NCBI GenBank assembly: GCA_002307055.1
Contig: DBTM01000080.1
Location: 396-44,944 of the forward strand
Source of the DNA: Clostridiales bacterium UBA1316
Lineage (GTDB): Bacteria; Bacillota; Clostridia; Oscillospirales; Oscillospiraceae
Length of the DNA: 44,549 nt
Reading direction: 5' to 3'
How positions within the stretch are numbered: the stretch's first letter is position 1; every line of letters starts with the position of its first letter. The position numbers were made by a program, and so were the translations under genes. The notes beneath the pieces were generated by a model that saw nothing but the letters and a program-made list of their open reading frames with translations, ran no database searches and was not told the DNA's origin. This document shows, in pieces, positions 1 through 6,873 of this stretch.

Positions 1-657
1 GGCGCGCCCCCCGGCTATGTCGGCTACGACGAGGGCGGGCAGCTGACCGAGGCCGTGCGGCGCAAGCCCTACAGCATCGTCCTGTTCGACGAGATAGAAA
101 AGGGGCACCCCGATGTCTTCAACACCATGCTCCAGATTCTCGATGACGGCCGCCTGACCGACGGTCAGGGCCGAACCGTGAACTTCAAAAACACCGTCGT
201 CATCATGACCTCCAATATCGGCAGCCAGTATCTGATGGAAGGTATTGACCTGCGCGGCGAAATCTCCGATACCGCGCGTAAATTCGTGATGAATGAGCTT
301 GCCGCCAGTTTCCGCCCGGAATTTCTCAACCGCCTCGATGAAACCGTCATGTTTAAGCCCCTGACCATGGAGGAGATCATCCGCATCATCGACCTGATCC
401 TCGAGAAAACAGCCGTCAAGCTCTCTGAGCAAAACATCACCCTCGACATCACCGATTCCGCCAAGCGCCGTATCGCCGCCGAGAGCTACAGCCCCGTCTA
501 CGGCGCCCGCCCCGTCAAACGCTTCGTCCAAAAGAACGTCGGAACTGCCATCGCCCGCATCATCCTGCGCGGCGAAGCCGAAGAAGGCAGCGTCATCCAA
601 CTCTCCGCCGACGATACCGGCTTAACCTTCACAGTGAAAGCACCAATCGTGGCATAA
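1..657 (+). CDS. clpB: ATP-dependent chaperone ClpB, C-terminal part (5' end outside window)
   Basis: This is the end of a ClpB/Hsp104-type disaggregase, which works with DnaK to pull proteins out of aggregates in the cytosol. The frame is open from base 1. It begins inside the second AAA+ domain with the GAPPGYVGY pore loop, followed by the Walker B motif VLFDEIEKGHPD, the ILDDGRLTD stretch, the sensor-1 region (IIMTSNIGS) and the arginine-finger region FRPEFLNRLDE. The sensor-2 segment GARPVKR and the small C-terminal domain follow. ClpB rather than ClpC is favoured by DGRLTDGQGRTVNFKN and by the short C-terminus. The N-domain, first AAA+ domain, middle coiled coil and second Walker A lie outside the window. 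A GC-rich hairpin follows the stop. Confidence 0.93.
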   Translation, partial: GAPPGYVGYDEGGQLTEAVRRKPYSIVLFDEIEKGHPDVFNTMLQILDDGRLTDGQGRTVNFKNTVVIMTSNIGSQYLMEGIDLRGEISDTARKFVMNELAASFRPEFLNRLDETVMFKPLTMEEIIRIIDLILEKTAVKLSEQNITLDITDSAKRRIAAESYSPVYGARPVKRFVQKNVGTAIARIILRGEAEEGSVIQLSADDTGLTFTVKAPIVA

Positions 658-708
658 CCCCAAATGATCCCCGCAGGTATGAATACAAGTCATCCGCCGC
701 AAAACATC

Positions 709-732
709 GGGGCGCTGAGTAATCAGCGCCCC
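709..732 (+). terminator. Hairpin after clpB
   Basis: A perfect 10-bp stem (GGGGCGCTGA / TCAGCGCCCC) with a GTAA tetraloop lies about 50 bp after the clpB stop and is followed by a weak T-rich stretch. It probably terminates clpB and may also serve the convergent gene that ends at 770. Confidence 0.65.
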
Positions 733-769
733 GCGTTGCTTATATTCTTCCCATTAGCATATGGCAAAC

Positions 770-1261
770 TCAGAGCTGCCAGTTCGCAAACGGCAGCGTA
801 TGGCATTTCTGCTCGTAGTCAACCAGCAATTCCCGCTCCTTCGCCTCGGCATCCTCACAGATGACATAATCCAGCAATAAGCTTTTATTGTTAACAATCT
901 GCCACAGCGCCCGCCCGCCCCGATGGTTATTGCCTTCCTTATACCCATACGCGACGAACTGCGTTATTCTTTGCCGCAGCCCATTTTTCCCGTCAGCCTT
1001 GCCGATATAGAGTATATCCCGGTACGCCTTGTCCTCAATACCCCTTACAGCCTCCAGCTTCGCCTCCAGCACCTCCAACGGATAAACCAGGTTGACCGTC
1101 TCTCCCCGCCGCACATAGCTTTCAACCGCATCCGTCCTCGCCCTCAGCCGCAGCTCAAACCCCTCCGGCCAATAAACCGTATAATACCCATTCCCATCCG
1201 GAATCCGAACCAACCCCCCATTATTCAACCGCCCATGCAGCTCATAAAACGCCATTTTCAT
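770..1261 (-). CDS. GIY-YIG-like nuclease-fold protein, unknown role
   Basis: About 163 aa. The central part contains ILYIGKADGKNGLRQRI, which resembles the GIY-YIG motif followed by its conserved Arg, then HRGGRALWQI and a Glu-containing stretch (CEDAEAKERELL), similar to small stand-alone GIY-YIG proteins. Such domains cut DNA, but the conserved catalytic set cannot be confirmed by eye. The ATG at 1261 is chosen because AGAGGT lies 8 bases upstream. The frame stays open to an ATG at 1306, which has no ribosome site. The gene lies downstream of the deaminase island on the same strand, separated by a hairpin at 1337-1373. Substrate unknown. Confidence 0.6.
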   Translation of the reverse strand: MKMAFYELHGRLNNGGLVRIPDGNGYYTVYWPEGFELRLRARTDAVESYVRRGETVNLVYPLEVLEAKLEAVRGIEDKAYRDILYIGKADGKNGLRQRITQFVAYGYKEGNNHRGGRALWQIVNNKSLLLDYVICEDAEAKERELLVDYEQKCHTLPFANWQL

Positions 1262-1336
1262 ATTGATAACCTCTAAGTCGAATATTTTCTCTAAGACGAC
1301 ATGCATTTTGAGTTAGGAATGCATTCATAATCAGAT

Positions 1337-1373
1337 ACGAGACGAGATGGCTTTATCGGCTATCTCGTCTCGT
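1337..1373. terminator. Strong inverted repeat, possible terminator
   Basis: A perfect 12-bp stem (ACGAGACGAGAT / ATCTCGTCTCGT) encloses a 13-base loop, with GTTTTTA following on the plus strand. It sits just after the stop of the 58-aa ORF on the minus strand. The T-run is on the wrong side for that gene, so its direction is uncertain. Confidence 0.45.
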
Positions 1374-1377
1374 GTTT

Positions 1378-1554
1378 TTATTTGACATTGACCTTCTTTG
1401 CATGTGCAGAAGTTGCAAAGTTTGCATTGTATGTTGTTACCTTCCATGCTGGCCATTTCGATTCGGCTTCTATTCTGATTGTATTATATTCTTTCGAATA
1501 ACCTGTTGATTGTACGATAGGTTGTTGCGTAGTACTTTTTTTTGTATCACTCAT
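1378..1554 (-). CDS. Small 58-aa protein overlapping the deaminase gene, unknown
   Basis: A 58-codon ORF starts at ATG 1554, overlapping the last 8 bases of the upstream deaminase gene (stop at 1547-1549). Its ribosome site AAAGGAGAG lies inside the end of the deaminase gene, 7-8 bases before the ATG, a classic layout for translational coupling. The product begins MSDTKKSTTQQ and ends with a run containing KWPAWKVTTYNAN and a basic tail. There is no membrane segment and no Cys. I do not recognise the family. The coupling suggests it works with, or controls, the deaminase. Codon use is AT-rich like the deaminase gene and unlike the flanks. Confidence 0.6.
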   Translation of the reverse strand: MSDTKKSTTQQPIVQSTGYSKEYNTIRIEAESKWPAWKVTTYNANFATSAHAKKVNVK

Positions 1555-2815
1555 GGTTTAACTCTCCTTTTAGTGCTACAGTTTCTTCTTCAAAAACCAT
1601 AAGGGCAGATTGTTCAGCGTCAAGGTAGTTTAACAACGAAATTGGATTTCTTAGTTCAGCGTCTTCTCGTTTCCATGGCAACTTTACCCCATGCTTATCC
1701 TTGCGCTTCTTTGCATACCATCGGGTAGATGATACAGCAAACAAATCGATGAACCTTTGTGGCCCTACTCCCGTAAACGGTTCAAATACGACTTTACCGT
1801 TATCTTTCCGCCCATCAGAAATTTCAGCAGGGTAGAATTGAAACGCTTTGCTTTTTAGGTAGGGTTCTATATAGACAACACGTTCTATTCCTGCGGCAAT
1901 GATATGTTTAGCGCAGTTATGACAAGGAAATGTTGTCGCGAATAAAGTCGCTCCTCGACAAGAGATATTATTCCTTGCACATGATAATAATGCTTCCATC
2001 TCTCCATGTACAACACGACCATATTCTGTTAAATCACCTATTCCTGCATCTTTAACTCTGCTGATGTTTTCATCCGTAGCGTCGATTCCAAATGTAATAA
2101 GCAATGAATTTATTATATTCTCTTGCTCGATTTTGTTGGAATCATATTTTCGCATGTAGTCACGGCCATCGGGTTCATCCTCATATTTGCCGTGTTCCTT
2201 TAAAACTGGCCAATATAAACCGCCACCAAATCTGGGGCAATCATTTGCTCCCATTGCTAATATTTCATTTTTGTTTGCAATAACAGCGCCAATTTGACGA
2301 GATAAATCAGCAGACCTAAGAGAAGACACATAAGCCATAAACATGGCATGTTCATCAAAGCTTGGAGAAATGAAAGGGTCACCAAACAGTAGGTCAATAA
2401 GTCTAGATACAGAGTTATATGTTTGGTCATTATCCTCGGTTATATTTATAAAATAATCTGCATGTTGAAATGCATCTCGCGTGTGTTGTCCTTGCTTAGA
2501 ATTTTCATCAGCATCTCGTGCTAAAAGTAATTTGGACTGTTCTTCTGTCAATCCTTTTCTTTCAGTTAAGTATTTTATTCGCCTTTCGTAACTGCTTGTG
2601 ATGCCTATCAAATGAAATCCATCACCATATGTTTCACGCATAAAGTCGACTTCATCTGGATGTTTTAAAGATTTTATTATATAGGCAATTCTTTTCCTAG
2701 GCTGGGGATAATTATTAGTGTCTTTCTCACGTTTGAGGTAAAGAAGTCTTGCCACGCCTTTCATGAGAATAGCGTAATCATTAGTCTCTTTTCGGATTTT
2801 ATTACCTAAATCCAT
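1547..2815 (-). CDS. Anti-phage dCTP/dCMP deaminase-like protein, C-terminal ORF (probably truncated)
   Basis: 422 aa from ATG 2815. The C-terminal half is a zinc-dependent cytidine/deoxycytidylate deaminase domain: VVHGEMEALL provides the zinc-binding His and catalytic Glu, and FPCHNCAKH the PCxxC pair. The N-terminal part resembles the P-loop-kinase-like region of the AvcD-type anti-phage dCTP deaminases, which deplete dCTP during infection. The family normally starts about 70 residues earlier. That segment is present upstream in the same frame but is separated by a TAA at 2849-2851. The ATG at 2815 has no clear ribosome site, so this ORF may be untranslated or made only by re-initiation or readthrough. 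The gene is much more AT-rich than its surroundings, which suggests horizontal transfer. A 58-aa ORF overlaps its end. Confidence 0.75.
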   Translation of the reverse strand: MDLGNKIRKETNDYAILMKGVARLLYLKREKDTNNYPQPRKRIAYIIKSLKHPDEVDFMRETYGDGFHLIGITSSYERRIKYLTERKGLTEEQSKLLLARDADENSKQGQHTRDAFQHADYFINITEDNDQTYNSVSRLIDLLFGDPFISPSFDEHAMFMAYVSSLRSADLSRQIGAVIANKNEILAMGANDCPRFGGGLYWPVLKEHGKYEDEPDGRDYMRKYDSNKIEQENIINSLLITFGIDATDENISRVKDAGIGDLTEYGRVVHGEMEALLSCARNNISCRGATLFATTFPCHNCAKHIIAAGIERVVYIEPYLKSKAFQFYPAEISDGRKDNGKVVFEPFTGVGPQRFIDLFAVSSTRWYAKKRKDKHGVKLPWKREDAELRNPISLLNYLDAEQSALMVFEEETVALKGELNHE

Positions 2816-3028
2816 ATAGTGATTTATACGTTCAAACTCAGAAGGCCATTAAGTAGGAGTTGTCGATTCAAACTGTGATATAATCACATTAGATACACTG
2901 ATATCTTCGAATTCATAATGAAAAAATGCTAGCTGATCTTTGATGTCTTTAATCACTTCATTTACTTCGGTTCCAACTGTTGTGATGAGTCCTAGCACTA
3001 ATTCGCTGTCCTTATCGTTTCTCGGCGT
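2816..3028 (-). pseudogene. Cut-off N-terminal segment of the deaminase gene (in-frame stop, lost start)
   Basis: Read on the minus strand in the frame of the ORF that starts at 2815, this stretch encodes a family-like N-terminus: RNDKDSELVLGLITTVGTEV, then a helix and FHYEFEDISVSNVIIS. It is followed by a TAA at 2849-2851, and the frame then reopens as WPSEFERINHY into the ATG at 2815. The expected start position (3026-3028) reads ACG, five bases after GGGGGTG, exactly where an ATG would be expected. No other ATG, GTG or TTG occurs in frame before the upstream TAA. The simplest reading is two point lesions in an otherwise unshifted gene of about 493 codons. Confidence 0.7.
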
Positions 3029-3061
3029 GAAATCACCCCCATACTTGATATAATTTTACTA

Positions 3062-3420
3062 TATTGAAAGTCAAGCCACAAGCAAAAAAGATAAAATATT
3101 TATAATATTTACAATTTAAGTATAACATTTATTATTTTATTTTCGGACTGGTTTTTTTGATTGGAATATAGAATTATAATTTTTGCCCGCTGATTGCTGC
3201 ATATACCGCTTCGGAACAAGGAAAAAGGCAATGAGAAGAGCAAAAAAGCGCCCGTCTCGGCGAACGCCCTCAAATTTGCTATTGCATTTTAGCTCCATCC
3301 GTGGTTAAATATGGATATCGAGAATAATAGATGCGGCAGTCATGAGGTGTTGTAGCACCCCATGACCTATGCAGGATGCACAACCATCCAACACAACAGC
3401 TAAGCTGCACCACAACAGCA
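3062..3420. other. Intergenic region without a recognised gene
   Basis: The first 120 bases are very AT-rich and probably hold the old promoter of the deaminase gene. The remainder contains an imperfect hairpin at 3341-3364 (CATGAGGTG / CACCCCATG) and two copies of CACAACAGC. I see no convincing ORF with a ribosome site. A small RNA cannot be excluded; AvcD-type deaminases elsewhere are controlled by an RNA encoded next to them. Confidence 0.4.
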
Positions 3421-3432
3421 TTATAATATCCC

Positions 3433-3461
3433 TTCCAGCTTTTAGCAAGAGGTGTTATAAT
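3433..3461 (+). promoter_or_regulatory. Probable extended -10 promoter of the 77-aa gene
   Basis: A perfect TATAAT at 3456-3461 is preceded by the extended TG element (TGT then TATAAT). The matching -35 (TTCCAG, 3433-3438, 17-bp spacer) is weak. Transcription would start near 3468, about 140 bases before the ATG at 3610. Confidence 0.5.
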
Positions 3462-3480
3462 CTTGTGTTTGCGTTTTAAT

Positions 3481-3522
3481 GCGGTGTTAGGATATACGTC
3501 CTACACCGCGTTTGTTATTTTT
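3481..3522 (+). terminator. Intrinsic terminator-like hairpin in a leader (possible attenuator)
   Basis: GCGGTGT, AGGA, a short loop, TCCT, then ACACCGC form a stem of about 11 bp at 3481-3509, followed by GTTTGTTATTTTT. It lies between the putative promoter at 3433-3461 and the gene at 3610 with no ORF before it, so it may act as an attenuator in the leader. It could instead be the end of a short RNA. Confidence 0.5.
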
Positions 3523-3609
3523 CGATGGAGAGATTGCCTGAGAGGGCGCGGGACGCGGAGTTTTGCGGCCTCTTGGGGAGTCCTTCATTGAGAAAGGAAT
3601 GGTTATTTT

Positions 3610-3843
3610 ATGTTGAGTTATGAGAAGCTTTACAGGATCGTATTCAATGGGATTACGGACGCGCTGGACAGTATGGAAAAGGAGGGGTACGCTCAGGCGA
3701 AAATGAAGCTCATCGATGCGCAGCGGGCGGCAGAAGATTATTTTATCAATGGTGAGGATAATGACTTGAATGGAGCTGCCGAATTCGCCCCTATCCGCCC
3801 TTTGTATGCGCTGCCGGAAAAAGAGCCGGACAAGGGCGGATAA
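3610..3843 (+). CDS. Small conserved-type protein (77 aa), function unknown
   Basis: 77 aa beginning MLSYEKLYRIVFNGITDAL, predicted helical, with an acidic stretch (NGEDNDLN) and a Pro/Glu/Lys-rich tail. It resembles small hypothetical proteins common in Clostridia whose function is not established. AGAAAGGA lies about 12 bases before the ATG, rather far. A nearer upstream ATG in the same leader runs into a stop within five codons. A bidirectional hairpin follows directly. There is no membrane segment or known motif. Confidence 0.65.
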   Translation: MLSYEKLYRIVFNGITDALDSMEKEGYAQAKMKLIDAQRAAEDYFINGEDNDLNGAAEFAPIRPLYALPEKEPDKGG

Positions 3844-3850
3844 CCAAAAA

Positions 3851-3890
3851 ATCCCCGGCTCATGAACGGTACCGTTCACAAGCCGGGGAT
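3851..3890. terminator. Bidirectional terminator between convergent genes
   Basis: ATCCCCGGCT (3851-3860) pairs with AGCCGGGGAT (3881-3890), and an inner palindrome GAACGGTACCGTTC (3864-3877) extends the stem. An A-run on the left gives a U-tract for the minus strand, and the right side is T-rich. It ends both the gene at 3610 and the minus-strand gene ending at 3900. Confidence 0.8.
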
Positions 3891-3899
3891 CGCTATTTA

Positions 3900-4790
3900 T
3901 TAATATTTCAGCGGGTTGATCGCCGGGGTGTCGATCGTGTCCTCGACCCAGTCCCAGGGGCGGTTGCCTTTCCAGACTTCGGCGTTCATTTCGTTGGAGT
4001 ACATTTCCAGGCTGCAGTTGGGGAAGCGTTTGATCATTTGGTAGAAGAAGTTGCCGGCGTCGGCGGTGGCGGCGAGTACCTCCTCGGTGGCGACGAGGTA
4101 ATCCTTTGTGAACTTATAGGCGCTGCCGTCCAGGAGGCAGCCTTCTTTTTGGTGGCCGGGGATGACGACTTCGGCGCCGTATTTTTCGAGCTTTTCGATG
4201 TCGGCAATCCACTGGGCGCGCTGCGGTGCGGTGACCTCGCAGGTGAACGGGTGGGCCTGGTTGAACAGCACGTCGCTGCCGTACATGGTTTTGATGGAGG
4301 GAATCCAGACGGCGGAATTCCAGCGGTAATCGCCCATGACATGGTCAATGACCTCGATGCGCTCGCCCTCGAGCTCAATATAGCCCGTTGTCAGGGGGAT
4401 GATGTTCTCTGCCTGCTTGCGGCAGAGATTGTTTTTGCCCATGATCGGCTCCCACTCGTCGAGCTTGCCCTGATACTGGTGGTTATAAAGCTTCAGGTCC
4501 TCGGGCAGCATATAGCACTTGGCGTTTGGGAAGGCCTGCTGCATCACGCCCATGCCCCAATAATGGTCGGGATGGGAATGCGAGGCGAAAATCGCCTTCA
4601 GCTCGAGCTGGGTATCGATGATTTCGGCAATGACGCGGTGGGCGTTGGCGAGCGTCCACTGGCAGTCGAGCAGTACGCATTCCTTTTGGCCCATGACAAT
4701 GACCGACGCGACATTGAAACCGAACTCGTTACTGAAAAAAGTCCTGGTGGCGAGCTTACCCTCACCATGCTTATGAACAATGACTTCCAT
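3900..4790 (-). CDS. MBL-fold metallo-hydrolase
   Basis: 296 aa, a cytosolic metallo-beta-lactamase-fold hydrolase. Metal-binding features are HSHPDHYWG (residues 71-79), GSD near residue 173 and PGH near 213. At the place where the usual HxxGH motif supplies another His ligand, this protein reads DHVMGDYRWNS, so Asp replaces that His, as in a subgroup of MBL hydrolases. Substrate unknown; lactonase- or glyoxalase-II-like activities are possible. The start is firm: AGGAGGT lies 8 bases before the ATG. It is a single-gene unit that converges on the gene at 3610 through a shared terminator. Confidence 0.85.
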   Translation of the reverse strand: MEVIVHKHGEGKLATRTFFSNEFGFNVASVIVMGQKECVLLDCQWTLANAHRVIAEIIDTQLELKAIFASHSHPDHYWGMGVMQQAFPNAKCYMLPEDLKLYNHQYQGKLDEWEPIMGKNNLCRKQAENIIPLTTGYIELEGERIEVIDHVMGDYRWNSAVWIPSIKTMYGSDVLFNQAHPFTCEVTAPQRAQWIADIEKLEKYGAEVVIPGHQKEGCLLDGSAYKFTKDYLVATEEVLAATADAGNFFYQMIKRFPNCSLEMYSNEMNAEVWKGNRPWDWVEDTIDTPAINPLKY

Positions 4791-4990
4791 TTTATTTACC
4801 TCCTAAGCATTTATCCGGTGTAGATTGTAGATTTATACTCGAAAGCAGCGTCTGGGCGCAGCCGAACCGCCGCTTTGAGCTGATGTGTGACCTATTATAT
4901 CATAGATTTTTAAAAACGAAAGCCGTATTTAGTGCCATAAGGTCGGGGATTTACTGCCATTAGAATAATATATCGAATAATAGTGAGTAA
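4791..4990. other. Divergent intergenic region, no gene seen
   Basis: The region separates the minus-strand MBL gene from the plus-strand gene at 5156. It should contain the MBL promoter; the TATTATATCATAG stretch near 4891 is a candidate location. No ORF with a ribosome site was found. Confidence 0.4.
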
Positions 4991-4996
4991 TATAAT

Positions 4997-5025
4997 TTGA
5001 CAGAACGGCAAAACTAGTGTAATAT
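4997..5025 (+). promoter_or_regulatory. Sigma-A type promoter for the gene at 5156
   Basis: TTGACA (4997-5002), a 17-bp spacer and TAATAT (5020-5025) give a near-consensus vegetative promoter. The predicted start near 5032 would leave a leader of about 120 bases that carries the hairpin element at 5063-5092. Confidence 0.75.
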
Positions 5026-5062
5026 AAAATGTAGATTGATATGGATTGCTGAGCTGTATTTT

Positions 5063-5092
5063 GGGTGGGATGCTCTTTTTGAGTATCCGCCC
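5063..5092 (+). promoter_or_regulatory. Leader hairpin, copy 1 (shared with the helicase gene)
   Basis: GGGTGG pairs with CCGCCC (one T-G pair), and GCTC pairs with GAGT/GAGC-like bases around a TTTTT loop. The same element, including the flanking AGCTGTATTTT, recurs at 7978-8008 before the DEAD-box helicase. It lies between the promoter at 4997 and the ATG at 5156. I do not recognise it as a named riboswitch or RNA motif. Confidence 0.6.
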
Positions 5093-5155
5093 TTTAATCT
5101 TTGCTAAAACAAGTTATGCGAAAATGGAACAAATTAATTATTGGGGGAAAAATGC

Positions 5156-5575
5156 ATGAATCTTTGCGGTGAGTTTGTGACACATAAGGTTTTTGGAAGA
5201 GGTCAGATTTCTGAACAGGAAAACGATTGCCTGACGGTTCTGTTCAGTGAAACGCACGAAAAGAAAAGATTCATCTATCCATCGGCCTTGGGTACATTTT
5301 TAATACCTGAAAATAAAGTCATCGTCAAGCAGATGAAAGAAAACGACGAAGAGATTGCTCAGATGAAAGCCGCGGCTCGCAAAGAGGTTGAAGACAGAGT
5401 CGCCGGCGAAAAGCAGGCGGCTAAGGATCTGGCGAAAAAATTAAAAAAAGCCGCGAAAAAACCTGTTGTTAAGGCTGAAAAAGCTATAAAGGTTAAAAAG
5501 CCGGGCAAAATTATTTTCGAAGAGATAAGCGAAGAGATAACTGAGGAGTTCAGCGAAGAGCCCATCGAAGAATAA
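5156..5575 (+). CDS. Tudor/SH3-like small domain protein with Lys/Ala coiled coil and acidic tail
   Basis: 139 aa. Residues 1-50 (GEFVTHKVFGRGQIS, then FIYPSALGTFL) look like the small beta-barrel seen at the ends of some helicases and in CarD/Tudor-like proteins. Residues 60-115 form a charged Lys/Ala/Glu helix, probably a coiled coil, and the last 25 residues are acidic with repeated EEI/EEF units. The ATG at 5156 is chosen because GGGGGA lies 7 bases upstream; a TTG at 5141 in frame overlaps that site and is less likely. A nucleic-acid or ribosome-linked role is only suggested by the domain and by the leader it shares with an RNA helicase gene. The next gene starts 29 bp downstream. Confidence 0.65.
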   Translation: MNLCGEFVTHKVFGRGQISEQENDCLTVLFSETHEKKRFIYPSALGTFLIPENKVIVKQMKENDEEIAQMKAAARKEVEDRVAGEKQAAKDLAKKLKKAAKKPVVKAEKAIKVKKPGKIIFEEISEEITEEFSEEPIEE

Positions 5576-5604
5576 AGCATCGGGCGGAGCAGAGGTTAAA
5601 GTCT

Positions 5605-6861
5605 ATGAACGAATATGACTGGTATGGTCTTGACAACGCCGCGAAAATATTCCCGGCGATCAGCGGCGCGCATACCACCAGCGTATACCGTATAGACGTC
5701 AGGCTCCGTGAGCCAATCGATCCTGTCCTGCTCGAAGAAGCCGTGAATACTGTTCTGCCCTCCTATCCGGCTTTCATGGTACGCATGCGGTACGGGCTGT
5801 TCTGGTATTATTTTGAGCACAATTTTGAAAAAGCCCTCGTCAGGGAAGAAGATTTTTACCCGACGAACAGAATTGACGACAAAATGAATAACGGCTATCT
5901 GTTTCGCTTCAGCTATTTCAATAACAAAATCAACCTGGATGCCTTTCATGCCCTGTCCGACGGGACGGGTGCCATTAACTTCCTGACCGACGTGACCGCC
6001 TGCTATTTAAAACTTTGCGGCAAGCAGCTTGATGATTCTTCGGAGCTTAAAGAAAACAAGAGCACGTTTACGGCCATGCAGGACAGCTTCGCGCATTTTT
6101 TTTCGTCCGGGCAAGCGGAAAAAACAAAGCGAATCCTCGCCTATCACATCAAAGGCACGTCAAGGCCGAAAAATAACGTGAAGATCATTCACGGCATACT
6201 CAGTGCCGAACATTTCAAAGCTTTGGCCAAAGGCAAAAATGTGACGGTCACCGTTTACCTGGCGGCGGTATTGGCCTTCGCCATTCTCGAGACGATGCCC
6301 GCCAAGAGGCTGACCCAGCCGGTGCGGCTTTTTATTCCGATCAATCTCCGCCGATTTTTTGAGACGGACACACAACGTAATTTTTTCACGTTCGTTTATA
6401 TTGATATCAGCCCCGCCGATGATGATGCCCGGTACACGTTTGACGCGCTTTTGCGCCTTGTGGCCGAGCAGATGGCGGAGCGGACAAAGCCGGAGTACTT
6501 TTTGCCGAGGCTGAGCTATTTTATTCAGACTGAGAAAAACATCTTTACGCGGGTCATGCCGCTCGTTTTAAAAAATCTGGCGCTCCGCATGATCCACCGG
6601 CATACCGGTGATAAAACGCACACGCTGACGCTGTCGAACCTCGGCAAAATAGATGTGCCGGCTTCCGTGGGGGACTATATTGAGCGCTTTGACGTTATGA
6701 CCGGCAACACAAGGATCAACCATCTCAACTGCGTCGTCTGTACGTATCGCGATAAGCTGGTTGTAACGTTTACGAAATCGGATATTGAAACGGATGTCGA
6801 GCGCTATTTTTTCCGTTTTCTCTCCGGGCAGGGGCTTGAAATTATTCTGGAACAGAACTAG
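5605..6861 (+). CDS. Condensation-domain/alcohol acetyltransferase-like acyltransferase
   Basis: 418 aa, cytosolic. FHALSDG at about residues 114-120 matches the HxxxDG active-site motif of the CoA-dependent acyltransferase superfamily (condensation domains, chloramphenicol acetyltransferase, yeast-type alcohol acetyltransferase). The length fits the two-subdomain fold. These enzymes move an acyl group from a thioester to an alcohol or amine; the substrate here is unknown. AGAGGTT precedes the ATG. It is followed after 12 bp by a zinc-ribbon membrane protein of the DUF6320 type, and the two appear to form one unit that may act on a membrane-linked or lipid substrate (inference). Confidence 0.75.
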   Translation: MNEYDWYGLDNAAKIFPAISGAHTTSVYRIDVRLREPIDPVLLEEAVNTVLPSYPAFMVRMRYGLFWYYFEHNFEKALVREEDFYPTNRIDDKMNNGYLFRFSYFNNKINLDAFHALSDGTGAINFLTDVTACYLKLCGKQLDDSSELKENKSTFTAMQDSFAHFFSSGQAEKTKRILAYHIKGTSRPKNNVKIIHGILSAEHFKALAKGKNVTVTVYLAAVLAFAILETMPAKRLTQPVRLFIPINLRRFFETDTQRNFFTFVYIDISPADDDARYTFDALLRLVAEQMAERTKPEYFLPRLSYFIQTEKNIFTRVMPLVLKNLALRMIHRHTGDKTHTLTLSNLGKIDVPASVGDYIERFDVMTGNTRINHLNCVVCTYRDKLVVTFTKSDIETDVERYFFRFLSGQGLEIILEQN

Positions 6862-6873
6862 GAAAATGACAGA

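Noticed and set aside
664..864. 66-codon plus-strand frame after clpB
   Set aside because: It covers the terminator hairpin and the end of the GIY-YIG-like gene and has no family signal.
3062..3420. Candidate AvcI-like antitoxin RNA next to the deaminase gene
   Set aside because: Only an imperfect hairpin and short direct repeats are visible. I cannot identify a promoter and terminator pair on the right strand, so it is not annotated as an RNA gene.
4038..4823. 261-codon plus-strand frame opposite the MBL hydrolase
   Set aside because: Low-complexity Gly/Val/Asp/Glu-rich translation fully antisense to the MBL gene, whose motifs and ribosome site are clear.
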